Numbered from the stretch's first letter, positions 1 through 9,525 are shown. The stretch is DNA of 64,000 nt from Paenibacillus barcinonensis (GCF_003217495.1 NZ_QJSW01000008.1:201952-265951); one strand, 5' to 3'. Numbers and translations: made by a program. Notes: generated from the sequence alone by a model not told the origin.

Positions 1-1198
1 TCCCGGCAAAGCGCTTGATATGCTGCGTAATGCCTTCCAGCATCTGCATCAGCTGCTGACGCGAGGAGGTCCGTGACTCCTCCTTGGCGCAGCAGAGATA
101 GATCTGGTTATTTTTCAGCATGAGCAGGCTGGTCAGATGGTTTTTCTTCAGCAGCGAACGCAGCAGAACCAGAACATCCTGATGATTCGCTTCCATTCGC
201 TCCCGCCCTGTTCCCTTCATCCGATGCTCGATCTCCAGCACCCCTCCTGCAAACCAGTATTGTCCCTTCACCAGCAAGCGAAGCCCCATTCGTGTTCGCG
301 CCTGCTCCTCCTGCTGAATGTGACCGTTCATGAGATCCTGTATCAGTTCATTCTGGCTGCGAACCATCTTCTCTTCAAGGAATTGGGAACGAAGGGTTAG
401 TGCTGCCGCAGCCTTGGCTGTATAATCCAGCAGCAGCTTCAAGTATTCCACCGCTGTCGCAGGGTGCACCACCATGCCGATCGCTGAGAATACCTGACCA
501 AAACAGACTACCGGATAACAAAGCAGCGCATGCTCCTCATCCATGTGGAACCAAAGCTCGGTAGCCGAATCGTTCAGATTAAGCTGCTCCACCTCCTGGC
601 TGTACCAGCTGTAGATGGCCTGCTCCATCTCCGGGGCAAGTCCGGGCACAAAGCTGCCCGCCTCCATGGACGAAATGTACACAATTGGCTTGGACGCGTA
701 CAGATGCAGCAGCTCCAGCACCGCCGACATATCTGTGCTTTGCAGTGTCCGTTGCTGCAGTTCACGGGAATAGGTCTCGAGGCTCTTCAACAGCTGGTGC
801 TGGTGGTTAATAAGTAAAGAGTGAATATCTTGTGTGATCTCCACAAACCTTACCGGCTGCTCAAATACGATCAGCGGAAACTGATATTCGTTGGCAAGCT
901 CGATTAAGGCTTCAGGAATACCATCAATGCTCGTTCCAAATTCCACACATAATCCTGCCGCTTCACGATGAATCAGCTGCATCAAATAGGCTTCGCGTCC
1001 ATCCTCCGACTGAAGCCATAACCCTGTGGATAAAATAAGATCATGGGGACTTACAAAAGGAGATACATTGGTAATCTCCAGAACATGAACCCAACCCACC
1101 TGCCGATGCAGCCCTTCTTGTCCTGCTGCAAGCCGCGCTCTTCCGAACACCGGACGTTCCAGAATATCTCTGACGGTAAATACACGATCATTTCGCAA
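1..1198 (-). CDS. adeR: PucR-family transcriptional regulator, AdeR-like (C-terminus outside window)
   Basis: I translated this from the minus strand; the gene runs off the left edge. The first ~150 residues match the PucR N-terminal sensory domain (FTVRDILERPVF at the start, then SPHDLILSTGLWLQ). Residues ~260-400 look like the start of the CdaR/GGDEF-like middle region; the PucR C-terminal helix-turn-helix would lie outside the window. The start is taken as TTG at 1198, because AGAGGG sits 7 nt before it. An in-frame ATG at 1219 has no Shine-Dalgarno sequence. The gene diverges from alanine dehydrogenase. In Bacillus subtilis a PucR-family activator (AdeR) sits beside ald and activates it, so the same role is inferred here from position and family. 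Confidence 0.85.
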   Translation of the reverse strand, partial: MRNDRVFTVRDILERPVFGRARLAAGQEGLHRQVGWVHVLEITNVSPFVSPHDLILSTGLWLQSEDGREAYLMQLIHREAAGLCVEFGTSIDGIPEALIELANEYQFPLIVFEQPVRFVEITQDIHSLLINHQHQLLKSLETYSRELQQRTLQSTDMSAVLELLHLYASKPIVYISSMEAGSFVPGLAPEMEQAIYSWYSQEVEQLNLNDSATELWFHMDEEHALLCYPVVCFGQVFSAIGMVVHPATAVEYLKLLLDYTAKAAAALTLRSQFLEEKMVRSQNELIQDLMNGHIQQEEQARTRMGLRLLVKGQYWFAGGVLEIEHRMKGTGRERMEANHQDVLVLLRSLLKKNHLTSLLMLKNNQIYLCCAKEESRTSSRQQLMQMLEGITQHIKRFAG

Positions 1199-1386
1199 AG
1201 TAATCCCTCTTAGTGTCATTTTTTCTTACATTATAATCCATAGACAGATGTCCTGAACAGATTTTTTCGACAATATGTTGAGTTATCATTTCAAAAGTTA
1301 GACATTATGTAAGGTGCAAAACGAGACATGGAGTCATAAACTTGTAGTATAAGCTAACAACCATTAAATGGACGAGGTGCATGGCG

Positions 1387-2520
1387 ATGAGAATCGGTTT
1401 ACCCAAAGAAATTAAAAACAATGAAAATCGTGTAGCGATGACGCCTGCCGGGGCGGCTGATTTCGTACGAGCCGGGCATCAGGTCCTTGTAGAGCAAGGT
1501 GCCGGACTAGGCAGTGGATTTATGGATCAGGAATATGAAAAGGCTGGTGCGTTGATCATAGCGCAGGCCGCCCGCGTCTGGCATGATGCCGATATGATTC
1601 TCAAGGTTAAGGAGCCTCTTGCCAGTGAATATGGCTATTTCCGGCCAGGGCTGATGCTGTTCACCTATCTTCACCTGGCCGCAGAGCCCGCGCTTGCTCA
1701 GGCTCTCGTCGATAACCGCGTTACCGCTATTGCCTATGAAACGCTTGAAGTCGGCGGCTCTCTCCCGCTGCTTACGCCAATGAGCGAAGTAGCAGGGCGT
1801 ATGGCTGCACAGATCGGTGCGCAGCTTCTGGAGAAAACAGAAGGGGGCAAAGGCATTCTGTTATCCGGTGTGCCTGGCGTCAGCCGTGGCAGGGTGGTTA
1901 TTATTGGCGGCGGGACGGTAGGTACCAATGCTGCCAAAATCGCGATTGGCCTTGGGGCGGATGTGACGATTCTGGATCTGAATCTGCATCGGCTGCGCCA
2001 GCTGGACGATATTTTTGGCAACCAGATCCAGACGCTGGTATCCAGCCCTTCCAATATTGCGTCCGCTGTCGCCGGAGCGGACCTGCTGATCTGTGCGGTG
2101 CTGATTCCGGGTGCAAAAGCACCGAAGCTTGTCAGCGAGCAAGTGGTGATGACGATGGCACCAGGGTCGGTCATCGTGGATGTGGCGATTGATCAGGGCG
2201 GGATCGTCGAGACCATTGATCATATCACCACCCACGATGAACCCACCTATGTGAAGCATGGTGTCGTGCATTACGCGGTGGCGAACATGCCTGGCGCCGT
2301 ACCGCGCACGTCTACGGTGGCGCTGACCAACGCCACGCTGCCTTATGCGCTGCAGCTGGCGAACCACGGTGCAGCCACCGCGATCCGCGGCAGTTCGTCC
2401 ATTCGCAGCGCAGTGAATGCGCTGAATGGACATATCACGTATGAGGCGGTTGCCCGTGATCTCGGGCACGCTTATGTTCCTGCGGGACAGGCGCTGGAGA
2501 ATGCCGCCGCCGTCCAGTAG
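1387..2520 (+). CDS. ald: Alanine dehydrogenase
   Basis: NAD-dependent enzyme that oxidatively deaminates L-alanine to pyruvate and ammonia, used in alanine catabolism and sporulation in bacilli. The product is 377 aa, normal for the family. It opens [17 protein letters not shown] (AlaDh/PNT N-terminal domain), has the substrate/catalytic Lys region MILKVKEP near residue 75 and the catalytic His in TYLHLAAEP near 96. The Rossmann motif [13 protein letters not shown] lies near 172-184. An upstream ATG at 1381 is only one base from the GAGGTG ribosome binding site, so the ATG at 1387, 7 nt away, is preferred. A strong terminator follows. Probably controlled by the divergent PucR-type regulator. 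Confidence 0.97.
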   Translation: MRIGLPKEIKNNENRVAMTPAGAADFVRAGHQVLVEQGAGLGSGFMDQEYEKAGALIIAQAARVWHDADMILKVKEPLASEYGYFRPGLMLFTYLHLAAEPALAQALVDNRVTAIAYETLEVGGSLPLLTPMSEVAGRMAAQIGAQLLEKTEGGKGILLSGVPGVSRGRVVIIGGGTVGTNAAKIAIGLGADVTILDLNLHRLRQLDDIFGNQIQTLVSSPSNIASAVAGADLLICAVLIPGAKAPKLVSEQVVMTMAPGSVIVDVAIDQGGIVETIDHITTHDEPTYVKHGVVHYAVANMPGAVPRTSTVALTNATLPYALQLANHGAATAIRGSSSIRSAVNALNGHITYEAVARDLGHAYVPAGQALENAAAVQ

Positions 2521-2573
2521 GCTCTTGTGGCCGTTCCACCTGGATACAACGTGTCCAGCCTGTGGAACGCATA

Positions 2574-2623
2574 GAAGCGCAGCGCCTGAAGGAGAGCTCT
2601 CCGGGCGCTGCGCTTCTTTTTTT
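2574..2623. terminator. Intrinsic terminator after ald (bidirectional)
   Basis: Perfect 13-bp stem GAAGCGCAGCGCC / GGCGCTGCGCTTC, with a further GGAGAG/CTCTCC palindrome in the loop, followed by seven T on the plus strand. It lies between ald and the convergent nuclease gene and may serve both. Confidence 0.9.
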
Positions 2624-2684
2624 GCATAAAAGAAAGGAAAAAAAAGGGATCAGGATGTAGCTCACGATGAGCTCACCTATTAGA

Positions 2685-3602
2685 CTAGACGATCCGTTCA
2701 CTGCATACCTCTCGAAAATTGCAATCCCGGCAGACTCGGTGCGAGGGCATCGGGGTGAAATAGGACATGTCCTTCGGACGGTTGTAATATTCATCGGCCA
2801 CACAGGAGCGCATCTCCTCAATGTAACGCCCCACGTTCTCGTCCACCTTGCGAATATCCTCCTCCGTGGCGATAAACTCCTTATGTTTGCCAGTCAACAG
2901 GTACTCCACCCGAATCTCGATCTGCTCCAGTGGAACCCGGTAATGCTCTCTCACATAGGCAGCGTACAGCATTAACTGGTCGGAGAAATCATCCTCCTTG
3001 CCCGTCTTCCAATCCACAATGACAATATTGCCGTTGCTGCGTCTGTACAATAAGTCCATCTTCACATACACGCGTGTGTCGTGCAGCAGCATCGTATCCC
3101 ATTTTTCAATCTCCAGAATGGATGTGCTTGCACGGGACAGGTCTTCCCACGTCAGCGTCTGATACAGATTGCGGGTGCACGCCCCGGCACGCTCCTTGAT
3201 CGTTGCGACCCGGTCACTTAACGTATCATCCCCATAATAAATTTCGGACAGCATCGTTCGATTCTTCGGGTTAAGGCGCCACTGCTCGGTGTCCATCGAC
3301 TCCTTGTACGCCTGGTTCAGCAGATCACGCATCGTTTGCTCCAAAAAAGCTTCACGCGGCTTCGGCTTGCCATCCTCCCTGCTCCGTACTGCCGACTCAC
3401 ACATCCGGTGTGCAAGATCACCAAAGACCAGATACAAGTTGCTCAGCTGCTTCAAACGGTACAAACGCACCTGCATCTCGTCAGCGGATTCTGTTTTCCA
3501 GCCATTGTGGGCACCATAGTAATGATAATAATATTTGCGCAGGCACTCATCGAACATGTTGGCCCGCGACTGCGAATAAGACCACTGCGGGTATTGTGCC
3601 AT
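2685..3602 (-). CDS. PD-(D/E)XK nuclease family protein, Cas4/RecB-like, with Fe-S cysteines
   Basis: Predicted 305-aa nuclease or nuclease-fold protein. It opens MAQYPQWSYSQSRANMFDEC, typical of RecB/Cas4-like (PDDEXK_1) proteins: an S-x-S-R-x-N-M-F-D-x-C motif followed by an RKYYYHYYG segment. The active-site motif VIVDWKTGK (D-x-K) lies in the second half. The C-terminus carries C-x2-C-x5-C (RVCRDCNFREVC), which together with the N-terminal Cys would bind a 4Fe-4S cluster as in Cas4 and AddB. The open frame extends ~80 codons upstream to 3842, but that part does not look like protein. The ATG at 3602 is preceded by AAAGG about 10 nt upstream and begins the conserved region. No cas genes are nearby, so a CRISPR role is not implied. 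Confidence 0.85.
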   Translation of the reverse strand: MAQYPQWSYSQSRANMFDECLRKYYYHYYGAHNGWKTESADEMQVRLYRLKQLSNLYLVFGDLAHRMCESAVRSREDGKPKPREAFLEQTMRDLLNQAYKESMDTEQWRLNPKNRTMLSEIYYGDDTLSDRVATIKERAGACTRNLYQTLTWEDLSRASTSILEIEKWDTMLLHDTRVYVKMDLLYRRSNGNIVIVDWKTGKEDDFSDQLMLYAAYVREHYRVPLEQIEIRVEYLLTGKHKEFIATEEDIRKVDENVGRYIEEMRSCVADEYYNRPKDMSYFTPMPSHRVCRDCNFREVCSERIV

Positions 3603-4226
3603 ATGAATTCTGCCTTTCTTTTTATCTGAATCTATATAAGTTAAACTACAGATTGCACACCCTCCACTCCAATGACAGAATAACCTTCCACCCGCTGTTA
3701 TTCCCAGATGTTTCGATTCCCTTTTCCAAAGGGGAATCGCCGGTGAACAGCGTATGCTTCCGATGCAGCTTTCGTGCAGAAAGCTTTCAGGCGACCGCTC
3801 CGCTTTTTTAGTTTTTTTTCTGTCCTCTCCGTTCACGTGCAAATAAATAGTTCAATTTATATAGCTCTATAATGCTCACAGTATAAAGCCCCCGCGAGCA
3901 TGCCGCAACCCGGCTTCCGTTATTTTCATCTGCCCGCAACCGTTTAAGGTGCGATCCGTATCGTTTATATAGTTACATCAGGATGATGAGCAGGATTCAA
4001 GGAGGAGCCTTTCGCCCTGTAAATTAAGAAGGCATGTATGGTTGGGCCACATCAGGAAATCAGCTCTCCAAGCAACGTTAGCGATCACCAGAGACGCTAT
4101 TCGGCTGGATTTCAGCTACCTCCTTCGTCCTTATCACAGAAGGTTGATTTCGATTACGGTCACAAACATTAAATCTCATATACCACTCAAAATATGTACA
4201 GGCATATCCCAAAGGAGGCGCCACCC
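3603..4226. other. Gene-free interval between divergent nuclease and kinase-like genes
   Basis: About 620 bases with no convincing gene. Open frames here (3603-3842 on the minus strand, 4042-4230 on the plus strand) have no usable ribosome binding site and no recognisable protein character. A purine-rich AAGGAGGAG near 4000 resembles a Shine-Dalgarno sequence but leads only to a 15-codon frame. I see no riboswitch-like structure. Confidence 0.5.
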
Positions 4227-4910
4227 ATGAAGCAGCCGGATTGGTTCCAGGCGGAAGCAGCATTACAACAGATTCAAGTCATCGGAAGCGATCGGAATGA
4301 GCTGGTCAATATCATCGGCGAGGCAGCAGGAATTCACTGCATTGGTGTTGGTACGGATGCGGCTGTCTTTACGTATGATCATTTGCCGCAGTATGCCTTC
4401 AAAGTGTACTCGGATCATGCTTTAGATAAATTAAATAACGAAAAGCACGTCTACGCGCAGCTCCAGGGTCTGCCCTATTTCCCGACGTATTATGGCAGTG
4501 GCCGGAACATGTTAGTTATTAGTTACGAACCCGGAGACACCCTGCTGGAATGTTTGGAAAAAGGAATCCCCGTCCCTGAGCAGGTCATGCTCGATGTGGA
4601 CGCAGCGCGAGAAGCTGTTCGTCAGCGCGGAATGAATCCACGCGACATTCATCTCAAAAACGTCCTGCTCCAGCATGGACGTGGCAAAGTGCTCGACGTA
4701 TCGGAGTATATTCAGGAGGGCAACGATCATCGCTGGGAGCATCTCGTGTGGGCCTACCACAACATCTATCCACGTATCAAAGGCACACCCATCTCCCCCC
4801 GGATGCTGCAAACGATCAAATGGACGTATAACCAACTGGATCAAGCCAATCTCAAAATGGAGGACCTTTCGAAAAAGGCGAACCGACTGCTCTCCAGATT
4901 TTTGAAGTAA
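4227..4910 (+). CDS. Protein-kinase-fold protein (Ser/Thr kinase-like, RIO/APH-type)
   Basis: A 227-aa single-domain protein with a compact kinase fold. A G-x-G-T-D-A-A-V glycine-rich segment near residue 40 is followed by AFKVY, whose Lys fits the ATP-binding lysine. RDIHLKNVLL fits the catalytic loop (R-D-x4-N), and VLDVSEY occupies the metal-binding DFG position. At this length it resembles small bacillar kinase-like proteins such as B. subtilis YrzF rather than full eukaryote-like kinases with sensor domains. The ATG at 4227 has AAAGGAGG 8 nt upstream; the frame opens at 4194 but that start lacks a binding site. Substrate unknown. The V-S-E in place of D-F-G makes catalytic activity uncertain. 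Confidence 0.75.
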   Translation: MKQPDWFQAEAALQQIQVIGSDRNELVNIIGEAAGIHCIGVGTDAAVFTYDHLPQYAFKVYSDHALDKLNNEKHVYAQLQGLPYFPTYYGSGRNMLVISYEPGDTLLECLEKGIPVPEQVMLDVDAAREAVRQRGMNPRDIHLKNVLLQHGRGKVLDVSEYIQEGNDHRWEHLVWAYHNIYPRIKGTPISPRMLQTIKWTYNQLDQANLKMEDLSKKANRLLSRFLK

Positions 4911-5082
4911 ACTGGCGGACCACTGAAGATCACGCCAATCTGCTTTGATCGCAGATTCAAATCCATCGTGACAATCCCCCCCCTGGGTTAGCTTACCAAG
5001 GGCTGGACTCGGGGGCCCTCTCCAACTTCTGCTGCCCTACCGCTTACGCTTGTTCCCTCCCCAACTCCATCACCACTGCCGT

Positions 5083-5979
5083 TTACTCTGCCTTTGTGCC
5101 TCTTGCCTGTGACGGGGTCATGCCCTTGTACTGCTTGAACAGCTTGGTAAAATAGTTTGCATTATCGCAGCCAACCTGGGCGGCAATCTCCGTCACTGTA
5201 AGGCTGCTGCCCTGCAGCAATCGCTCGGCTTCACTCATTCTGCATCCATTCACGTATTCCACCAGAGTACGTCCGGTGAGTTTTTTGAACATTTTGCAAA
5301 AATGATACACATTCAGCCCTACCTGGCTGGCCGCCTCACTCACCGTCAATTTCTCCTGCGGATCAGCCTCGATCCTTGCAATTAACTGCTTGAACCGCTC
5401 ACGGTTGGGAAAATAGGCTCCGCCCGACCTGTCCCGCAGCAGATGCGGCATAAACGTTCGGGCCATCAGAGTAAACAGCGCATGCAGCTTGGATTTCACC
5501 ACAAGCTGATAGGCGGGAAGCTGTGCCGCCATCTCTTCCACCGCTTCATTTAATAAAGAATAATAGTCCGCACAGGCCGCATTCTCTGCGGCCGGTTTAA
5601 CCGGAAACCTCACACTGCCTTCCAGATACGGTGCCACATACTGCTCATGCACAGGGTCATTGGCAAAATCCTGGAACAAGGCACGATTCACAACAACCGA
5701 ATCATAATGCACATCCCCCTCCTCCAGTGCGTATCCGACATGCAGTGCGCCGCCCGGAATGATAATTACCTCACCCGTCTCGGCCTCATAAGGGCGGCTA
5801 TCAATATGAAAAACCGCTTTTCCTTTGCGCATAATAATCCATTCAAAATGCTCATGCCAATGCAAATACAAGATGCATTCTTCTACTTTTTTACCCGTAC
5901 AACGATTCTGGAAGAGCTGAAACGGATAGGATTTATGATCAATTCGAGTATCTTCATGAAGCGCTTTCAAGTCCAACAC
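5083..5979 (-). CDS. AraC-family transcriptional regulator with cupin-type sensor domain
   Basis: About 298 aa. The N-terminal half is a cupin-like effector domain (LHWHEHFEWIIMRKGKAVF, then GEVIIIPGGALHVGY). The C-terminal ~100 residues are the double helix-turn-helix of the AraC family (KLTVSEAASQVGLNVYHFCK and LTVTEIAAQVGCDNANYFTK, ending FKQYKGMTPSQ). The frame opens at GTG 6000, but AGGGGG lies just inside it, 9 nt ahead of a GTG at 5979, so the later start is preferred. The gene diverges from a sugar isomerase/dehydrogenase pair and most likely controls it; the inducing sugar is not evident. Confidence 0.88.
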   Translation of the reverse strand: MLDLKALHEDTRIDHKSYPFQLFQNRCTGKKVEECILYLHWHEHFEWIIMRKGKAVFHIDSRPYEAETGEVIIIPGGALHVGYALEEGDVHYDSVVVNRALFQDFANDPVHEQYVAPYLEGSVRFPVKPAAENAACADYYSLLNEAVEEMAAQLPAYQLVVKSKLHALFTLMARTFMPHLLRDRSGGAYFPNRERFKQLIARIEADPQEKLTVSEAASQVGLNVYHFCKMFKKLTGRTLVEYVNGCRMSEAERLLQGSSLTVTEIAAQVGCDNANYFTKLFKQYKGMTPSQARGTKAE

Positions 5980-6108
5980 AGCGTTCTTCCCCCTCACCAC
6001 AAAATCCGACTAATAAAGCACAAAATTGTTTAGAGCCATCCCGTAGATACACGGCTATAATGAGTGTGTCACGAAGACTATAAGCCAATATTGGAGTGAA
6101 ATACAACC

Positions 6109-6996
6109 ATGAATTCATTGATACGCGTTGGAACCCTTGTCGGCGGCCAGGATGCCGTTCGAGTGATTCCGCAAATTATGCAGCATGGCTTCGAATCCTT
6201 TAACCTGACGTTCTGGCAAACCACAGGCGACCTTGATCTCGCCGAGACGGCCAAACGTGTGCGCGACATCGTTGATGAACAAGGCATCGTCATCTCTGCT
6301 GTCAGTGTGTTTGGTAATCCGCTTACCGGGACCGGAGATAATGCCGACACCCTGGCAAGCTGGGAACGTGTGATTGACCACGCACAGCTCTTTGGCGCAG
6401 ATATCGTTTCAGGCTTCACGGGCCGTTTGACCAACCAGCCGATTGACGAATCCATTCCTAGATTTAAGGAAGTATTTGGTGAACTGGCACGACGGGCAGC
6501 AGACCGGGGTGTACGAATTGCTTTTGAAAATTGTGACATGGGTGGAACGTGGCAGACGGGCGACTGGAATATTGCACATAATCCGACCGCCTGGGAGATG
6601 ATGTTTAATGCTGTGCCTGATGAAAATATCGGGCTGGAGTGGGAGCCTTGCCACCAGATGGTCAGTCTGATCGACCCGATTCCGCAGCTCCGCAAATGGG
6701 CTCCAAAAGTATTCCACGTACACGGCAAGGATGCCACCATCGCTTGGGATATCGTGAAGGAACACGGTGTACATGGTCCGCATGAATTTGTATGGCATCG
6801 CACTCCGGGCTTCGGAGACAGCAACTGGACCGATATTATCACGATTTTGCGCCAGAACGGATATCAGGGCACGATTGATATTGAAGGCTGGCATGATCCC
6901 GTGTATCGCGACGAGCTTGAAATGACTGGACAGGTGCATGCACTCAACTATCTGAAGCACTGCCGCGGCGGCAGCTTTGTTCCGAACCCGGTGTAG
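6109..6996 (+). CDS. Sugar phosphate isomerase/epimerase family protein (xylose-isomerase-like TIM barrel)
   Basis: 295-aa AP-endonuclease-2 / xylose-isomerase-like TIM barrel. Metal-binding type residues appear in IAFENCDMGG, GLEWEPCHQ, KVFHVHGKDA and IDIEGWHDP, the usual Glu/Asp/His ligands of this superfamily. It is followed 54 bases later by a Gfo/Idh/MocA oxidoreductase with its own ribosome binding site. This pairing is common in bacterial pathways for inositol-like sugars, keto-sugars and sugar acids, where one enzyme isomerises and the other oxidises. The substrate cannot be told from sequence. GGAGTG lies 10 nt before the ATG. Confidence 0.88.
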   Translation: MNSLIRVGTLVGGQDAVRVIPQIMQHGFESFNLTFWQTTGDLDLAETAKRVRDIVDEQGIVISAVSVFGNPLTGTGDNADTLASWERVIDHAQLFGADIVSGFTGRLTNQPIDESIPRFKEVFGELARRAADRGVRIAFENCDMGGTWQTGDWNIAHNPTAWEMMFNAVPDENIGLEWEPCHQMVSLIDPIPQLRKWAPKVFHVHGKDATIAWDIVKEHGVHGPHEFVWHRTPGFGDSNWTDIITILRQNGYQGTIDIEGWHDPVYRDELEMTGQVHALNYLKHCRGGSFVPNPV

Positions 6997-7050
6997 AGAC
7001 ACAAACTATCCACCATATGAACATGAACATCTACGCGAGGAGTTGAACAC

Positions 7051-8103
7051 ATGACCAACACGTATCGGGTTATCATCGCAGGCTGCGGAGCCATGGCAAA
7101 CACTTGGGCCGATTACGCTAAAGCACGACCAGATACCGCCATCGTGGGACTCGTTGACCTCTATGAACAAAACGCCGTGGCATTTGCCAAGCGGCATGAC
7201 CTCGAATGTCCTACGTTCACTAATATACGAGATGCGCTTGATGCCACAGATGCGAACATCGTCTTTGATGTAACCATTCCTTCCAGCCATCATGATGTAG
7301 CGACGACCGCACTTCAAGCGGGCTGTCACGTCTTTGGCGAAAAACCGCTGGCCGAATCGTTCTCGGACTGCGCCGACATTGTGCAAACCGCCCGCAGTAC
7401 AGGACGCGTTCAGGCGGTGATGCAGAACCGCCGGTTCGATCCGCGCATTCGTGCCTATCGGCAGCTGATCTGCAGCGGAACGATTGGTCAGCCGGGATAT
7501 GCAGGCGCAGATTTCTTCCTCGGACCGCACTTTGGCGGCTTCCGTGACCTGATGGACAGTCCGCTCTTGCTGGATATGGCGATCCATACCTTTGACCAGG
7601 CACGTTATATCCTTGGTGCTGATCCAGTGTCGGTTTACTGCCACGAATTCAATCCCCCAGGCTCGTGGTATACGGGGAATGCCATGGCGTTATGCATTTT
7701 CGAGATGTCTGACGGGTCTGTATTTGATTATCGCGGGTCCTGGTGTACAGAGGGAGTACCGACATCCTGGGAAGCAAGCTGGCGTGTGACGGGTGAAAAA
7801 GGAACCGCCATCTGGGATGGGCACGACGACATCTATGCTGAAGTGGTAAACACACCTACACTGGAGGACGATGGCAAGTTATCCTTCCTCCAGCGTAGTG
7901 AACGAATCGAAGCCGAGCTGCCGGTGATGGACCAAACCGGACACCACGGCTGTCTGGAGGAAATGTTTACTGCACTTGAAGAAGGACGTCTGCCTGAGAC
8001 AGATTGCAGTGACAACCAGTACAGCATGGCTATGGTTCTGGCGTCCCTCGAAAGCGCACGTACCGGGCAAAAGGTGATGATCGCTGATCTGTTGAAGATT
8101 TGA
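7051..8103 (+). CDS. Gfo/Idh/MocA family oxidoreductase
   Basis: 350-aa NAD(P)-dependent sugar dehydrogenase. The N-terminal Rossmann fold has the glycine motif IIAGCGAMA. The family EKP motif appears as FGEKPLAES, followed by the C-terminal alpha/beta substrate domain with LLLDMAIHTFDQARYILG, where the D-x3-H active-site pair is expected. Start ATG 7051 is preceded by GAGGAG 9 nt upstream. Likely co-transcribed with the TIM-barrel isomerase immediately upstream and controlled by the divergent AraC regulator. A strong terminator closes the pair. Confidence 0.92.
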   Translation: MTNTYRVIIAGCGAMANTWADYAKARPDTAIVGLVDLYEQNAVAFAKRHDLECPTFTNIRDALDATDANIVFDVTIPSSHHDVATTALQAGCHVFGEKPLAESFSDCADIVQTARSTGRVQAVMQNRRFDPRIRAYRQLICSGTIGQPGYAGADFFLGPHFGGFRDLMDSPLLLDMAIHTFDQARYILGADPVSVYCHEFNPPGSWYTGNAMALCIFEMSDGSVFDYRGSWCTEGVPTSWEASWRVTGEKGTAIWDGHDDIYAEVVNTPTLEDDGKLSFLQRSERIEAELPVMDQTGHHGCLEEMFTALEEGRLPETDCSDNQYSMAMVLASLESARTGQKVMIADLLKI

Positions 8104-8145
8104 ATATTGTTATTTCAAAGATTCAATTAAAAGTTCTAAAACAAG

Positions 8146-8187
8146 AAAAAATTCACTTATCGGCAGGTGCTGATAAGTGAATTTTTT
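8146..8187. terminator. Bidirectional intrinsic terminator
   Basis: Stem of about 15 bp (AAAATTCACTTATC with GATAAGTGAATTTT) around a 10-base loop, with an A run before it and a T run after it. It can terminate both the sugar pair and the convergent secreted-protein gene. Confidence 0.9.
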
Positions 8188-8206
8188 TCTCTTATTGAAT
8201 ATTCGA

Positions 8207-8959
8207 TTAATACTTTACATCTACTGGATATTCAATAATAATAGGTTTTTTCGTACCATCTAAATAGGTGTATCCAGCATTAACAGCTACTCTTTCCTGA
8301 AATACTGAGCCAACATACTCATCATAATAATCGTATTTTACTACTACAATGTTATACTGATCATAATTTATAGCTGCGTAGTAATTTCTTGTGTTAAATG
8401 CAGAGCTCTCAGGTGGACCAGAATAAACTTCTGTAGTTCCCCAGCTTTTAGATATGGTACCACTAACTTCGCCTGTTAAACTCTGATTAACGACATATTT
8501 AATCCCTACATCCGCCTTTGCAGTATTTTTAACCGTTCCACTTATGGACGATTGTGATGTCTTGGATGATGTTTTTCCCTTAGGGACACTTATTAAGAGT
8601 GTTTGTTGCTCCATAGGACCTACAGAATATCCAGTAATAACCGATTTGCTAACTACGTAAGCAGATTTCACATAAACTCGACGATCACCTGCCTGCGGTG
8701 TAACTTCACTATTATTTTTTCTAGCAAGTTTAGGATCAACAAATTCATATGTAGCATTAGGATTGCCAACTGTTTCATACTTTTTTGCACCTTCTAAATC
8801 TTGACTAACAATGAAATCTGTAGCAGGAGTAGTTAAATCAATAATTGGATTAGGATTTAAATGGATTTCACCATCTATCCCACTTTCTGCTGTAGCCATT
8901 GGAGCAAGGATTGATAAAGCTGTAGATAAAGACAATAATACTGATGTTATTTTCTTCAA
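8207..8959 (-). CDS. Secreted hypothetical protein
   Basis: I do not recognise this 250-aa protein. It has a clear signal peptide (MKKITSVLLSLSTALSILAP, likely cut after ATA near residue 24). The mature region has a Ser/Thr-rich segment of alternating polar and hydrophobic residues around residues 125-170 and a Tyr-rich C-terminal part (NYDQYNIVVVKYDYYDEY). The alternating segment is the kind seen in beta-hairpin-forming secreted proteins, including aerolysin-type pore formers, but nothing proves that. The coding sequence is more AT-rich than the neighbouring metabolic genes, as is the divergent small gene, suggesting a recently acquired patch. Confidence 0.75.
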   Translation of the reverse strand: MKKITSVLLSLSTALSILAPMATAESGIDGEIHLNPNPIIDLTTPATDFIVSQDLEGAKKYETVGNPNATYEFVDPKLARKNNSEVTPQAGDRRVYVKSAYVVSKSVITGYSVGPMEQQTLLISVPKGKTSSKTSQSSISGTVKNTAKADVGIKYVVNQSLTGEVSGTISKSWGTTEVYSGPPESSAFNTRNYYAAINYDQYNIVVVKYDYYDEYVGSVFQERVAVNAGYTYLDGTKKPIIIEYPVDVKY

Positions 8960-9092
8960 AATTTCAACCTTCCTTCTGAATTATTAAGTACAATATACTA
9001 TATAAGACATTTTCTCCCTTTTTCCTTCTTTATTTTTACAATAATAAGAATAATATGTATAATAATTTTATAACTACCAAGGAGTGATAGAT

Positions 9093-9443
9093 ATGTTTAA
9101 AGATACAAAGTTAATTATTCCTTCAATAATTATTGGGGTTTCATTGATTTTATCCAGCTTAATAAACGGCTATTTTGAGTCTAAACAAAAATTTGACAAT
9201 CCTCAAACATTGCAAACACAAGAAAACTCAACTCTTCTAACCAAGGAAGAAGCCGCTAAATATTTTCAGATTTCTATTTCAGAATTAGATGATATCATCA
9301 ACAAAGACATTGATCGAAAACAAAACATGGCAATTTTTGATACATATCAGTTCATTCCGTATGCTAATTTAAATGGAAAACTTATTTTTACTAAAACAAA
9401 TTTAGATAAATGGATTGATTACAACACAGGAAAAAAAGAATAG
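9093..9443 (+). CDS. Membrane-anchored helix-turn-helix (excisionase-like fold) protein
   Basis: 116-aa protein. One N-terminal transmembrane helix (LIIPSIIIGVSLILSSLI, about residues 7-24) is followed by a short linker and then a MerR/excisionase-type HTH_17 domain: LLTKEEAAKYFQISISELDD at the recognition-helix position and IPYANLNGKLIFTKTNLDKW at the end, the usual place where such domains contact DNA. Start ATG 9093 has AAGGAGTG 6 nt upstream; the GTG at 9084 overlaps the ribosome binding site. AT-rich like the divergent secreted-protein gene. Function unknown; a membrane-tethered regulator is an inference. Confidence 0.72.
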   Translation: MFKDTKLIIPSIIIGVSLILSSLINGYFESKQKFDNPQTLQTQENSTLLTKEEAAKYFQISISELDDIINKDIDRKQNMAIFDTYQFIPYANLNGKLIFTKTNLDKWIDYNTGKKE

Positions 9444-9480
9444 GCACATTCTAACGCTACCTATAGGCTTTCTATATCAA

Positions 9481-9525
9481 TAAAACCCAAACTGCCGTAA
9501 TTCTCTGCAGTTGGGTTTTATGTTT
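9481..9525. terminator. Bidirectional intrinsic terminator
   Basis: TAAAACCCAA-CTGC pairs with GCAG-TTGGGTTTTA around an ~11-base loop. An A-rich left arm and T-rich right arm suit termination of both convergent genes (membrane HTH protein and GH125). Confidence 0.85.

Noticed and set aside
1734..2469. Minus-strand open frames inside ald
   Set aside because: Antisense shadows of a well-conserved gene with clear codon structure on the plus strand.
2685..3602. Cas4-like nuclease as evidence for a CRISPR system
   Set aside because: No repeat-spacer array and no other cas genes in the window; Cas4-like solo nucleases are common in Bacillota.
3603..3842. N-terminal extension of the nuclease to 3842
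   Set aside because: The extension reads as low-quality sequence; the conserved domain begins at ATG 3602 with a ribosome binding site.
4042..4263. Short open frames on both strands before the kinase-like gene
   Set aside because: No start signals, no protein character, and the plus-strand frame runs into the true ribosome binding site of the kinase-like gene.
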